From the NCBI RefSeq assembly GCF_021648825.1, contig NZ_JAKJHS010000014.1:1-47111 (forward strand): 47,111 nt of DNA, given 5' to 3'. Origin of the DNA: Rhizobium halophilum. GTDB lineage: Bacteria > Pseudomonadota > Alphaproteobacteria > Rhizobiales > Rhizobiaceae. The notes under the pieces are model-generated. The model did no database searches. It was not told the origin of the DNA and saw nothing but the letters and a program-made list of their open reading frames with translations. Shown here piece by piece: positions 6,122 to 14,249 of this stretch. How positions within the stretch are numbered: position 1 is the first letter of the stretch; each line of letters begins with the position of its first letter. The position numbers were made by a program, and so were the translations under genes.

Positions 6122-7222
6122 CTAGTTGCTTTTCGCACGTCTGCTGAGGGCCGGATGCGGATAAGCCCGCTCTAGGCGGCGCTGCTTGTCATTGTGGGCC
6201 ATTGCTTCCCGCTTCAGGCCTTCGGAGGCGTGGTAGAGCTTGTCAGTGCCAAAAGCTTCAGCCGACTGCGCTGCCGCCTTCACACAATAGGTATACCAGT
6301 GGCGGTCTCGAAGCGGCTTCCACTCAAGCTGGAATGCTGCTGCCGGGCCATGGATGACGCCAGCCGCCTGCTTCAGGATGAGCCGGAGTGTTGGTTCGTG
6401 CACATCCTCGGGGATGATCGCGCCGTGGAGGTGCATCGTCCCTTCTTCCGAGGATTCAAACTGAAACGTCAGCCATAGGGTTCTGCCGAGGACTTTCCTG
6501 CATTTCCGGTAGAAAGACTGACTAAAGGCACGGGCCGGATCTCGGTCCTTCAAATTTGAGAGGTAAGCGGCCTGCTCATGCGACAGAAGCAAACTAAAGG
6601 CATAGGCCGGGTAGAGGCTGATATGAAGCGCTGTCCGCTGCCGCCGCTCGTCTCGGGTGTAGCTTTCGGATAAGCAACGAACGGCGTTGTGGCGCGGCTT
6701 ATGCCTTCCCCTACCCTTGTTGCTGGCAACCCGTTCCCGAATAGTCTGGAGGCGGATGGCCTTCGGGTCAGTGGTGCTTGTCTCGCTTCGCTCGACCTGC
6801 GCGGCCTTCGGCCTTGCTGCGCCTTCGGCGCTACCGTTGGATGGTGTCGCTGTAGTGGAGCTAACCGGGTGTGAGGATGTAGCGTTGGTGAGAAGGGTGG
6901 AGCTGGTGGAGTTAGTAGAGCTAGTAGAGTGTTGGGGCGGTGTATATACTATAGGCTCAACATCAACAGATGCCGGAAGTCGGTGCCCCACAAGGCTTTG
7001 AGGATGATCTGAGGGGTCCGATTTGGTTGCAAAATCGGGTTTTGGTGCATCGTCGAAAGCAACGGCTTCAAGCTCAGAAAGTGAGGCTTGATCGGCAGCG
7101 CTGGCTTCACGTGAAGAAGCACAAGAGCCTTTCGCGATCTCGACTAGTTCCGCGAAAACAAAATCTACCGGCTCGCCGTTTTTTCTTCGAAGTGCAGCGG
7201 CGATTCTGCTATAATCAAACAT
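6122..7222 (-). CDS. rolling-circle-type replication initiator (HUH/YxxK Rep)
   Basis: A 366-residue protein. Residues about 1-155 are poorly conserved in look and include a Ser/Thr-rich linker (about 99-128). The C-terminal half carries the three motifs of HUH endonucleases in order: motif 1 TLWLTFQFE (about 248-256), motif 2 HLHGAII with the metal-binding pair His264 and His266, and motif 3 WYTYCVKAA, where Tyr312 (or Tyr310) would be the nicking tyrosine and Lys315 the YxxK lysine. Such proteins nick a double-strand origin and start rolling-circle replication of plasmids, filamentous phages and some satellites. No helicase domain is present. It lies after the tape measure gene with a 122-base gap that holds a strong hairpin. 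The absence of a primase or DnaB-type module fits Rep being the only replication protein of the element. A relaxase of another HUH class is the main alternative. Confidence 0.75.
   Translation of the reverse strand: MFDYSRIAAALRRKNGEPVDFVFAELVEIAKGSCASSREASAADQASLSELEAVAFDDAPKPDFATKSDPSDHPQSLVGHRLPASVDVEPIVYTPPQHSTSSTNSTSSTLLTNATSSHPVSSTTATPSNGSAEGAARPKAAQVERSETSTTDPKAIRLQTIRERVASNKGRGRHKPRHNAVRCLSESYTRDERRQRTALHISLYPAYAFSLLLSHEQAAYLSNLKDRDPARAFSQSFYRKCRKVLGRTLWLTFQFESSEEGTMHLHGAIIPEDVHEPTLRLILKQAAGVIHGPAAAFQLEWKPLRDRHWYTYCVKAAAQSAEAFGTDKLYHASEGLKREAMAHNDKQRRLERAYPHPALSRRAKSN
6901..6936. repeat. 9-bp degenerate tandem repeat inside rep
   Basis: Four 9-base units of the form AG(C/T)T(G/A)GT(G/A)G lie in rep and encode the Ser/Thr-rich linker (SST-NST-SST pattern). 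Period and reading frame agree, so the repeat probably grew by slippage in a tolerant linker. Confidence 0.6.
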
Positions 7223-7259
7223 GCAATTACCTTTACAGCGGTGGTTGTTTCTCTTGTCT

Positions 7260-7290
7260 AACGCCTGTCGTCTTACACACGGCAGGCGTT
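7260..7290 (+). terminator. strong hairpin between tape measure gene and rep
   Basis: An 8-bp perfect stem AACGCCTG with CAGGCGTT extends to 11 pairs including one G-T pair, around a 9-base loop. TCTTTTTCC follows on the plus strand, so it is a textbook terminator only for plus-strand transcription. On the minus strand, the direction of the flanking genes, no T-run follows. It may therefore stop antisense transcripts, or be a structured element upstream of rep such as a replication origin. Confidence 0.6.
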
Positions 7291-7344
7291 TCTTTTTCCA
7301 AGTGTGATATAGCAGTTCCGAAGCGGAACATTGGCAAGCGGCCC

Positions 7345-10047
7345 TTACCGCCCTCTTCCGCCATTCAAGAGATTGCCGGGCTTCATCTGCTTTTGGATTT
7401 CCGACACGACCACGCCGCGCATCGTCGCTTCCATTTCGCGGGAAACCTGCTTCGCAAGATCAGCGTTGGCTTCCGGTGTGCCGCCGCTCGCATTGACCGT
7501 TACGGGTGCGGAAATGGTGATCTGCGGCGCGTTGTCGTTGATCTTGGCTTCCTTCGCGGCCGAGGCGAACTGCGATCCAGCAACGAGACCACCACCGAAA
7601 TAACCCTGCAGCGCCGATTGGTGGAGCGCTTCAAGGTTGCCGATGCCGATCTTACCTACGGCGCGCTTGCTCATGACGTACTCGCCACGATGCACCACGC
7701 CTGCCGGCTCATGCTTGCCGCCGTGGCCGGTGTAGCCGCCGCTTTCGAAGCCGAGGAAGCCGCCGAGGATAGAGCCAAGCCCTTTCTTACTGCTGCCGCC
7801 GCTGCCGGTCGGTGCCTTCGGTTTGCCACCCAAGAGGCCAGCAAGCGGCCCCTCCCCTAAGAGAGCCGCCTGAAGCGCTGCTTTCACCAGGGTCTGCAAC
7901 AACTGCTGCAAAGCCTGTTCGGCGGTCGTGGTGCCAGTCAGAAGGCCAGAGAGAGCATCGACGGCCTGCTGGCCGAAGAACTGCGCGGCTGCCGCTGCCT
8001 GCTCTTGCGTCTGCACGTAAGACTGCACGGAGCCTTCAGCACCTGCCATGCCAGCAGCAAGCTTCGAAATCTCCTGCCGCTGCTGGTCCGTTAGGGTGAT
8101 GCCCGCCCGCTGCGCTTCCGCAAGCATGGCTTGTTCGTAGCGTAGCTTAGCGGCGGCATCAGTCGTCAATGCGAGCGCCTGCCGTTCCGTCTGCTGCCCA
8201 AGGATGAAGTTCCGGGCCTCTGTCGTGATCTGACGATAGGCATCCGCCTGCTCAGTCGCGACGGCAATCTTCCGCTCCATCTCCTGCGTGTTGATCTGCT
8301 GCCGAGCTTCAGCGTCCTCGATATGCCAGTTCTCGTTCGAGAGCGGGAACGACAGGCCGAACCGGGAAGCGTTTCCATGCACCCACTGCCGGGAAGCATC
8401 CGAACCATAACCGAGGTCGGCAGCGTTCCCCTTGTTGTGCTGGCTATTGCCGGGCGGTGCAACCCACTTGCGAGCGGCTTCTGGCGAACCGTGCTTCTGA
8501 AGAGCCTGAAGCCAAAGCTGCTGCTGCCGCTCAACCGAGCGATAGCCGGAATTGATGGTGACGCTGCCCTTCAAGTCGTCGGGCATCGAAGCCAACATCT
8601 TCGCCAGCTTCTCAGCGAAGGTGCTGGCAAGGCCGTTGATATGCGCCTGCGACTTGCCGGAGGCGAGCACGTTGGTCAGGTAGCGGGTTGGATCATCGGT
8701 AGCCGAGCGAACGGCAACAGCCGAAAGGGCGTTCCCGCGAAGCTCATTGGCGAGATAGACTTCGCCCATGGTGCGAGCTTGGCCTAGTGCGGCGCGATAG
8801 GCTTGATCGATCCGGGTTTGCGCGTCGAGTTGAGCTAGGCCGTTGGCGAGATCGGGAACCTCATCCTTCAGCGCCCGCACGGCGCTCGCGAAGCTGTCCA
8901 AGCCCTTCGCGCCTGCCCCTGCCGCGCTGCCGGTGCCGGATAGAGCATTGTTGAGGTTGTCGAGGGGCGGCTTCGCATACTTCGCATCTTCGCCGGTCTT
9001 ATAGATGAAGTCCTCGCTGTAGCCGTTACGCCGATCCAGGATGTCGCGAAGGCGCATAGCTTCAGCCGTGAGCCGTTCGATCTCTTTCTGTGAAGCGGTG
9101 ATGTTCATCACGTCGGCAGGCGTGCCAAGGCTGATCTGCTGAAGGTCCGCAAGCTTCTGCTTCTCAGCGGCAATGTCGCTGTAGAGGTCTAGCAGTTGAT
9201 CTTGAACGTTCCGATCTGACTGCTCTTCGATCTTGTTGAACTGGTCTAGAAAGTCATCCATTGCACCGACAAGGCCAACCACGGCCTGCTTTGTATAGGT
9301 GCTGATCGTGGTGCCGATGGCCTGAAACTTCCGGTCCAATTCGTCGGCGCGCCGGATAAGGTCATCATCCATAACGATGCCGAGATCATTGGCCTCTTTG
9401 ATCGTGCGGCGGATGCCTTCAGCGCCCTGGTCGATTAGTTCAACGAAGCGCTCGCCACCTGTTCCGCCGAAGATCTCATCAGCGATGCGGATTTGTGCCG
9501 CCCGATCCAACTGCTGAAGCCGGCCGATGATCTCCACGAGCAAGGCGGAAGGGTCTTGGAGCTTGCGCTTCAGGTCTTGCGCTGAGTAGCCGAGCCGCTG
9601 GAATGCTTCGGCGGCGCTACCCTTTCCTGTCACAATGAATTCGTCTGCACGAAGGTTTAGCTCCTTCATGCCATCTACAAGCGCGTCAACTTGGATCCGG
9701 TTCTGCTGCGCGACGTAAGAAAGTTCTTGGAAAGCTTTGGTGCTGAGACCGGCCCGCTTCGCCTCATTGCCGATGCTGGCGATACCCTTGGCGATGTCAC
9801 CAACACGTGACACGATCTGGTCAAGGCCACCGATGGCGAGGCCACCGATAGCGCCGCCGATCAGTCCCTTGCCGAAGCTCTTAAGTGCGCCGGACATGAC
9901 GCTGTCCATCTTTCGAGCGCTATCCGCCGCCTGCTTCTCCATCGCCCGGAAGTTGGTGCGGGTGCGGTTCCTCGTGCGGTCTAGATCGCGCTCATACTTG
10001 TTGAACCGCCCTTCAAGGGAGATCAGAAGGCGTTGTGTGTCGTCCAT
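7345..10047 (-). CDS. tail tape measure protein with M15 peptidase domain
   Basis: 900 residues. The N-terminal ~250 residues match the tape-measure start (coiled-coil helices, then Gly/Ala-rich membrane-like helices with GGAIGGLAIGG near residue 70). A long helical region with AKQKLADLQ and AERLT-type repeats follows. Residues about 490-580 form a VanY/D-Ala-D-Ala carboxypeptidase (M15) domain with zinc ligands visible as His537 (SQHNKG), Asp544 (AADLG) and His575 (WHIE). Tape measures set tail length and are ejected into the host envelope, where a peptidase domain helps cross the cell wall. At about 0.15 nm per residue this would suit a tail near 130 nm. It ends 2 bases after the terminase gene starts the chain (gap 10047-10050), so the two are in one operon. 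A tape measure without a recognisable tube gene is odd. Confidence 0.88.
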   Translation of the reverse strand: MDDTQRLLISLEGRFNKYERDLDRTRNRTRTNFRAMEKQAADSARKMDSVMSGALKSFGKGLIGGAIGGLAIGGLDQIVSRVGDIAKGIASIGNEAKRAGLSTKAFQELSYVAQQNRIQVDALVDGMKELNLRADEFIVTGKGSAAEAFQRLGYSAQDLKRKLQDPSALLVEIIGRLQQLDRAAQIRIADEIFGGTGGERFVELIDQGAEGIRRTIKEANDLGIVMDDDLIRRADELDRKFQAIGTTISTYTKQAVVGLVGAMDDFLDQFNKIEEQSDRNVQDQLLDLYSDIAAEKQKLADLQQISLGTPADVMNITASQKEIERLTAEAMRLRDILDRRNGYSEDFIYKTGEDAKYAKPPLDNLNNALSGTGSAAGAGAKGLDSFASAVRALKDEVPDLANGLAQLDAQTRIDQAYRAALGQARTMGEVYLANELRGNALSAVAVRSATDDPTRYLTNVLASGKSQAHINGLASTFAEKLAKMLASMPDDLKGSVTINSGYRSVERQQQLWLQALQKHGSPEAARKWVAPPGNSQHNKGNAADLGYGSDASRQWVHGNASRFGLSFPLSNENWHIEDAEARQQINTQEMERKIAVATEQADAYRQITTEARNFILGQQTERQALALTTDAAAKLRYEQAMLAEAQRAGITLTDQQRQEISKLAAGMAGAEGSVQSYVQTQEQAAAAAQFFGQQAVDALSGLLTGTTTAEQALQQLLQTLVKAALQAALLGEGPLAGLLGGKPKAPTGSGGSSKKGLGSILGGFLGFESGGYTGHGGKHEPAGVVHRGEYVMSKRAVGKIGIGNLEALHQSALQGYFGGGLVAGSQFASAAKEAKINDNAPQITISAPVTVNASGGTPEANADLAKQVSREMEATMRGVVVSEIQKQMKPGNLLNGGRGR

Positions 10048-10049
10048 GG

Positions 10050-11678
10050 CTATGCGGCCTCATTCCAGAGTTCTTCAAAATTGGCGGTGTCGAGATAGGA
10101 GCCACGTTGTTCACCAGCGGCGGCGCGTGAGACAGCCAGGGCGGCGGCGATAGCTCCGTCGATATGATTGCTGTGGCGGGTGCCCTTGTGCATCGTGGTC
10201 AGTTCGCTGGCGCTGGTCGCCCGCTTCACCACGACGCTGTCAAAATGGTTGCGAAGGATCGGGTGCGCACCGTGCCGGATCCGGCGACCATTCACGACGC
10301 GCTCTAGGTCACAAATCGGGCCGTGCATGTGCTTCGCCGTCTGAGGAACCTGTAGGACGTTGATGCCGTGATCTATCAGCTTCGACATGAGCGGCCCGGC
10401 AAGCGACGGATCAAAGACGACTTCCTGCACGTCGAAGGTGCCGCAAAGATCGATGATCTTGCTGGCGATCACGTCCGGTTCGATCACCGGGCCTTCGATC
10501 ACGTCTAACTGGCCGTCCTCGCTCCACCGGATGTAAGGAACCTGCTCAACCTTGGCTTTGTCTTCCAAGCCCTCAGATGGCAGGAAGAACCAAGGATGCA
10601 CCGAGATCCGGCCATCCTCGTGCCGGAAGGCGGCAACGATAGCGGTCAAGTCACCGGAGCGTGACAAATCAACGCCGAGATAGCAGGGCAATCCTTCCAG
10701 GTCGCCAAGGTCGAAGTTAGGATCATGCCCGGCGTCATATACCGCCATATCAAAGAGCGGATCACGGGACGCCGCTTGCCAGACGTTCAAATGGTACTGC
10801 TGGAATGCGAACCGTTCGGCGGGGCGGTGCTCTGCTTCCCGCGCCATGGTGCGCAAGCCGCCGAGGTCGGGGAAGCCGTGCTTCAGGCCGGGATTCACCT
10901 TGTGCCAAACGTCCTCATCTCGCCAATCGTCGCCCGGTTCGGCTTCGAAGATGATCGGCAGGAAGGAAGGATCATCGATCTCGCCAGTCGCAACCTTCCG
11001 GGCATAGTCATAGAGTTCAAAGCCGATGGTTTCCTGCCCCCGGCCTGCTGTCGTGGCTATGATCATGAGGGTGTCGGGAACTTTCGCCATACCGGACTTC
11101 AGCGCTTCCCAGAGTTCGCGGCCCTTCCAAGCGTGGATCTCGTCCACAAGGACGAAAGAGGGCGTCTTGCCGTGCTGTGCCGCGCCGTCGCTCGAGACTG
11201 CTAAAAGTTCGGCCTTGTTCTGCCGAGAAATGATCTTCTTTGCGGAGTTGTGCGCGTCATAGATGCGGGTGGCACGAACAAGCCGCTTGTCTTCCCGCAC
11301 GATGTTCGCAGCCTCCTTGAAGCCGATGCCTGCTTGTTCGCGGTCGGACGCGGCGAAAATAGCTTGTCCTGCCTGGCGAGCTTCCGGGCCAACGGTATGG
11401 AGAAGCGCCCAGGCTGCTGCGATACTGGTTTTCCGGTTTCCTCGCGGCAACATCAGGAAAACAGTGCGGATGATCCGGCTGCCGTCCGGGTTGCGCGGAC
11501 CATAGATCCGGCGCGTCATACGCTCCTGAAAATCGTAAAGCTGAAACCTGCCCTTCGGGATGGTGCTTGCGGGGTGTTTTAGTGCGCGGATGAAATCGAC
11601 GGCATCTTGCCCATAGCCGAGCGGGTCAGGAATAGGGCTGCCGTCATAGATCCAATGCGGGAATGCGCTCTTGCTCAC
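10050..11678 (-). CDS. terL: phage terminase large subunit
   Basis: 542 residues, the normal size for the family. The ATPase domain has a Walker A variant LPRGNRKT (residues 77-84, typical of phage terminases that keep the Arg), Walker B FVLVDE with Asp179-Glu180, and coupling motif IIATTAG (about 206-212). The nuclease domain has Asp337 in GVDLSRSGD, Asp near FDPSLAG and a C-terminal Asp in HIDGAIAAALA. It translocates DNA into the prohead and cuts it. The start overlaps the small-subunit stop by four bases. The gene sits after the head-closure gene and not at the start of the head operon, which is unusual. Confidence 0.95.
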   Translation of the reverse strand: MSKSAFPHWIYDGSPIPDPLGYGQDAVDFIRALKHPASTIPKGRFQLYDFQERMTRRIYGPRNPDGSRIIRTVFLMLPRGNRKTSIAAAWALLHTVGPEARQAGQAIFAASDREQAGIGFKEAANIVREDKRLVRATRIYDAHNSAKKIISRQNKAELLAVSSDGAAQHGKTPSFVLVDEIHAWKGRELWEALKSGMAKVPDTLMIIATTAGRGQETIGFELYDYARKVATGEIDDPSFLPIIFEAEPGDDWRDEDVWHKVNPGLKHGFPDLGGLRTMAREAEHRPAERFAFQQYHLNVWQAASRDPLFDMAVYDAGHDPNFDLGDLEGLPCYLGVDLSRSGDLTAIVAAFRHEDGRISVHPWFFLPSEGLEDKAKVEQVPYIRWSEDGQLDVIEGPVIEPDVIASKIIDLCGTFDVQEVVFDPSLAGPLMSKLIDHGINVLQVPQTAKHMHGPICDLERVVNGRRIRHGAHPILRNHFDSVVVKRATSASELTTMHKGTRHSNHIDGAIAAALAVSRAAAGEQRGSYLDTANFEELWNEAA

Positions 11679-12076
11679 TGCCGGTTCCTACCGATGGCAA
11701 GCGGGTTGTCGTCGTCGTCATCGTCATTTGCGGCACTACCGACACGAGCGCGTGAGACAGGCGACAAGCCATATTCGGCGGCGAGTTGCCGGGCCGTCTG
11801 CATTGCCTTATCCTGTGCACGGCAAAGCTTCAGGTCGATCTCGCCAGATGCGCGAAGAGCATCTTCGATCTCGCGCACAAGGCCGCGTGCGCGGCAATAG
11901 TCCTCCACGCCACCAAGGTCTGCTGCCGTGATGATGGCGCGCTCAATAAGGCTAGGCATGATCCGCTTCCATTCGGCGCGGGCATAAGGCGAAAGGTGTT
12001 TCGGTGCTGCCGGTGCTTTCTTCAAAGGATTGCCATCGCGTTCGATGGCTGGCTTCACGCCGCGAAGATGCGTCAT
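11675..12076 (-). CDS. terS: phage terminase small subunit, P27 family
   Basis: 133 residues with the P27-type layout: a basic N-terminal stretch with PAAPKHLSPYARAEWKRIMP, the usual helical core around the motif LSxxAxxEWxR, then helices for ring formation. It recognises the packaging site and recruits the large subunit. An Asp run (DDDDDD, about 119-124) near the C-terminus is a local oddity, probably a flexible acidic tail that contacts the motor. It overlaps both neighbours by four bases, so translation is coupled. Confidence 0.85.
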   Translation of the reverse strand: MTHLRGVKPAIERDGNPLKKAPAAPKHLSPYARAEWKRIMPSLIERAIITAADLGGVEDYCRARGLVREIEDALRASGEIDLKLCRAQDKAMQTARQLAAEYGLSPVSRARVGSAANDDDDDDNPLAIGRNRQ

Positions 12077-12387
12077 GACGTGGCAACCGCCCGAAGCTCA
12101 AGGCCGCGCCGCCTCCCGAGTTCCTTGATCTCCTTCAGGTCGTAGATCACGCCGCCGAAGTTCACGCGGTCATTCGTGGTGATGCCCGGCAGGTAGCGAA
12201 TGCGGAAGATGACGGTGCCGTTCTCAGCTTCGCCGTAGCCCGTCAGAAACTCGGTTGCCGACTGCTGCACGATCTCTCCGCGCATGGTGGCAACTTCCGT
12301 CCAGGCGATAACAACCGCGCCGGACGGCTTCACGGTTTCGGTCTGCCGTTCAATGATGATGGTGCGATCAAGCTTCCCGGCACGCAT
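12073..12387 (-). CDS. phage head closure protein (SPP1 gp16/HK97 gp7-like)
   Basis: ATG 12387 overlaps the upstream stop as TAATG, giving 104 residues; the longer GTG-started frame adds four. The sequence begins MRAGKLDRTIIIERQTET and has the family pattern of an adaptor-ring protein (VATMRGEIVQQSATEF, then FRIRYLPGITTNDRV, then YDLKEIKELGRRRGLEL). It forms a ring closing the portal-connector channel and the surface that binds the tail. Position after DUF3168 differs from the usual order, where head closure comes just after the connector. Confidence 0.85.
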   Translation of the reverse strand: MRAGKLDRTIIIERQTETVKPSGAVVIAWTEVATMRGEIVQQSATEFLTGYGEAENGTVIFRIRYLPGITTNDRVNFGGVIYDLKEIKELGRRRGLELRAVATS

Positions 12388-12800
12388 TAGACAACCCACC
12401 GAAGAAGAGCTTCCACCGACAAGATGCCGTGGCCGTGAGCGGGGTTTGGATCACGCGGGAACCGGGAAGAGGTTATGCGGAAGTGATCGCAATAGCCGTC
12501 ATCAATCGGAAGTCGCTTGTCGAGGATGTTTGAGACAGTAAAAGCGATCTCTTTCGCCGCTTCCTCGCCAGCGTCGAGTGTCCAAACATGCAAGTCCATG
12601 TAGACCCAGGCGGCGCGTTGTGCGGTATAGTCATGGCCGTGGAGCGCCGTGCTGCCGTCGCTCATGATGATGCACGGGGTCTTGTCCGGGCGGGTGCTTC
12701 CTGCACGGATATGAGCGGCCGGCACAAGCGCCGTGATCGTCGCATTCGTGACAAGCCGGGTGCGGATGGCCGTCTGTAGGGCAAGGGTCGGCTCAATCAT
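12387..12800 (-). CDS. DUF3168 tail-terminator-like protein
   Basis: ATG 12800 overlaps the TGA of the HK97-gp10 gene by ATGA, so 137 residues are used; TTG 12809 would add three. DUF3168 features are the N-terminal IEPTLALQTAIRTRL helix, PCIIMSDG, the middle YMDLHVWT strand with Trp, a helix of AKEIAFTVSNILD, and the C-terminal beta strand EALLRWVV. Proteins of this family close the head-proximal end of the tail tube, binding the tube protein. Presence of this gene implies a siphovirus-type tail is attached. Confidence 0.83.
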   Translation of the reverse strand: MIEPTLALQTAIRTRLVTNATITALVPAAHIRAGSTRPDKTPCIIMSDGSTALHGHDYTAQRAAWVYMDLHVWTLDAGEEAAKEIAFTVSNILDKRLPIDDGYCDHFRITSSRFPRDPNPAHGHGILSVEALLRWVV

Positions 12801-13219
12801 GGCTTCCAAGCCTTCTTGAGCCGGCGCTTAAACAGGCTTGCGGCATTGCGTTTGATCTTCGCGGCGTTGAGGCGATAGGCAGGCCAGAAGAAGGGCTGCG
12901 CTTCAGCGTTTGCGGTGCCGTATTCGACAAGGTGTGCATAGCGCACGTCCTCATTGCCGGCGGTGATAATGACTTCATTCTCGCCTGCCACGCGGGAGCC
13001 GCCCGGCTGGCTATAGGGCGGTGTGTGTGCGCCGGGAGGTGTGACTTCGATGCTGTCGCGAAGATCGCCGCTGTCTACGGGCGCGAAGGTTCGCGCCGTC
13101 ACAGCAATATGTGTCGCCCCTTTTGTCAGGGACTCCATCACGGCAGCACGAGCTTCCGCTTTCAGACGATCCATCGCGGCCATGACATTGCCTAGGCCGC
13201 CATCATTCTGGCTAGTCAT
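12797..13219 (-). CDS. HK97-gp10-family head-tail protein
   Basis: 140 residues with the HK97-gp10 core: helix with LTKGATHIAVTARTFAPVDSGDLRDSI, then beta strands ending RYAHLVEYGTANAEAQPFFWPA, the strongest signature of the family. It takes part in joining head and tail. Start ATG 13219 overlaps the connector's stop as TGATG; the stop overlaps the DUF3168 start. It sits in the expected place directly behind the connector. Confidence 0.9.
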   Translation of the reverse strand: MTSQNDGGLGNVMAAMDRLKAEARAAVMESLTKGATHIAVTARTFAPVDSGDLRDSIEVTPPGAHTPPYSQPGGSRVAGENEVIITAGNEDVRYAHLVEYGTANAEAQPFFWPAYRLNAAKIKRNAASLFKRRLKKAWKP

Positions 13220-13515
13220 CAGAGAATGCCCCCGCCTTCACGGTGCGACCGGATAAGGTCCAGCACTCCGAACGGGATCATGGCGGCGCTGATGCCGACA
13301 AGAACGCCTTCGCGGTTCTCATAGAAGTGTGCCGCCAGCAGAAGCACGGCCTGCTTCAGCGATGCCGGAACAGGATTGAAGTCGGTGATCGGCTTCCCGA
13401 TGAAATCCGAGATCCAGCTTTCGGCCGCATCGGCGTAGTGCTGGATAAGCTCATCATCGGCAGTGTGATCAATGTTGAGATGCGCCTTCGCAAGCGCAAG
13501 TGAGACGGTGCTCAT
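13219..13515 (-). CDS. head-tail connector protein (gp6-like adaptor)
   Basis: 98 residues, all helical, with the connector pattern LALAKAHLNIDHTADDELIQHYADAAESWISDFIGKP and LKQAVLLLAAHFYENREGV. These proteins form a ring below the portal that is completed by head closure. It begins MSTVSLALAKAH, with start overlapping the upstream HTH-repeat gene by ATGA. Confidence 0.92.
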   Translation of the reverse strand: MSTVSLALAKAHLNIDHTADDELIQHYADAAESWISDFIGKPITDFNPVPASLKQAVLLLAAHFYENREGVLVGISAAMIPFGVLDLIRSHREGGGIL

Positions 13516-14249
13516 GCGTCATTTCCTGAAAAAGTTAAATTCGGTGTCTCTTGCGCGGTGCTCCCCGCGCCGGTCCCCTCAAAGGGTGCAAAGTCGGCAG
13601 ATACCCCCGCCCCCTCTGCAGTCATGCCGGTGTCTGCCTTGCGAAGCGGACGAATAGGCGTCGTCAGCGCTTCTTCTAGCGTCCATCCTCCCCTAAGACG
13701 GCTGCGAAGAGTTCCCTTTGTCATGCCGTAGGCTTTCGCCCATTGACCGAGGGTGAGTGATCTTCCGTCGTGTACGTGAAGGTTCGCCTTTGTGGCGTTG
13801 GGCCGAACTTTGAGGCGACCGATCTGCTGCTTGTGGAACTTCGGCAGGCGTTGCCCAGCGAAGCCCACGCGCATAGGCGTGGTGATTGCGTCGGCAACGG
13901 ACACGCCCGACTGAAGGCGAGCAATGATGATGCCGGGTGTAATCCCGTAATCTAGCGCCCACTCGGAAACAGCTTGGCTAATGCCGCCGAATTGCAAAAC
14001 CGTGCTATCTTCAAAGGGTTCAATAGGGAGAGGCATGACATGGTTGCTAGGCGAGACTTCACTTACAACGAATGGAACAGCCTCGTGACGCTCTACAGAC
14101 ACGAGAGCGCCAACCTGACACCGGAGATGGAAGGAAGGTTCAGGGAGCTTGGCCTTACTGAGGGGAACGGCCTCACCGACGCTGGCAGGCGGCTTGTCGA
14201 GCATGAGCTTCTTATGGAGCGGAGGGACCGACTTCAGCAGTGAGGTCAT
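13512..14249 (-). CDS. HTH-repeat DNA-binding protein, probable phage nuclease-associated
   Basis: Two copies of a helix-turn-helix-like motif occur in the C-terminal part: about residues 90-126 (AVSEWALDYGITPGIIIARL, then VADAITTP) and 165-200 (LGQWAKAYGMTKGTLRSRL, then LEEALTTP). Such W-A-x-x-x-G-x-x-x-x-x-x-x-R-L plus EALTTP units are common in phage proteins beside HNH nucleases and resemble NUMOD-like DNA-binding repeats. ATG 14249 overlaps the HNH stop by ATGA and has AGGAG nine bases upstream, so 245 residues are supported. A shorter form from ATG 14036 is possible, since residues 1-70 overlap a plus-strand gene (14040-14243) that also has good signals. The C-terminal 35 residues are Gly/Ala/Thr-rich. 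Confidence 0.7.
   Translation of the reverse strand: MTSLLKSVPPLHKKLMLDKPPASVGEAVPLSKAKLPEPSFHLRCQVGALVSVERHEAVPFVVSEVSPSNHVMPLPIEPFEDSTVLQFGGISQAVSEWALDYGITPGIIIARLQSGVSVADAITTPMRVGFAGQRLPKFHKQQIGRLKVRPNATKANLHVHDGRSLTLGQWAKAYGMTKGTLRSRLRGGWTLEEALTTPIRPLRKADTGMTAEGAGVSADFAPFEGTGAGSTAQETPNLTFSGNDA
14040..14243 (+). CDS. 67-aa protein antisense to the HTH-repeat gene
   Basis: ATG 14040 has GGGAG nine bases upstream, and TTGCAA plus a GCTATCT box lie just before that (about 13992-14009), resembling a promoter. The protein (RDFTYNEWNSLVTLYRHES, then LTPEMEGRFRELGLTEG, then LTDAGRRLVEHELL) reads like a genuine small winged or helical protein with a LTDAGR helix, and is not a typical shadow frame. 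It fits exactly between the HNH stop (14246) and the in-frame ATG at 14036 of the opposite gene, so the two annotations compete for the same bases. Function is unknown. Confidence 0.55.
   Translation: MVARRDFTYNEWNSLVTLYRHESANLTPEMEGRFRELGLTEGNGLTDAGRRLVEHELLMERRDRLQQ

Noticed and set aside
6901..6936. 9-bp repeats in rep as replication iterons
   Set aside because: They are in frame and encode a Ser/Thr linker, units are degenerate, and HUH Rep proteins use a nick site and not iteron arrays. Coding slippage explains them better.
7260..7290. Hairpin as the terminator of the tape measure transcript
   Set aside because: Its T-run follows on the plus strand, opposite to the direction of that gene, so it was kept only as a plus-strand terminator or structured element.
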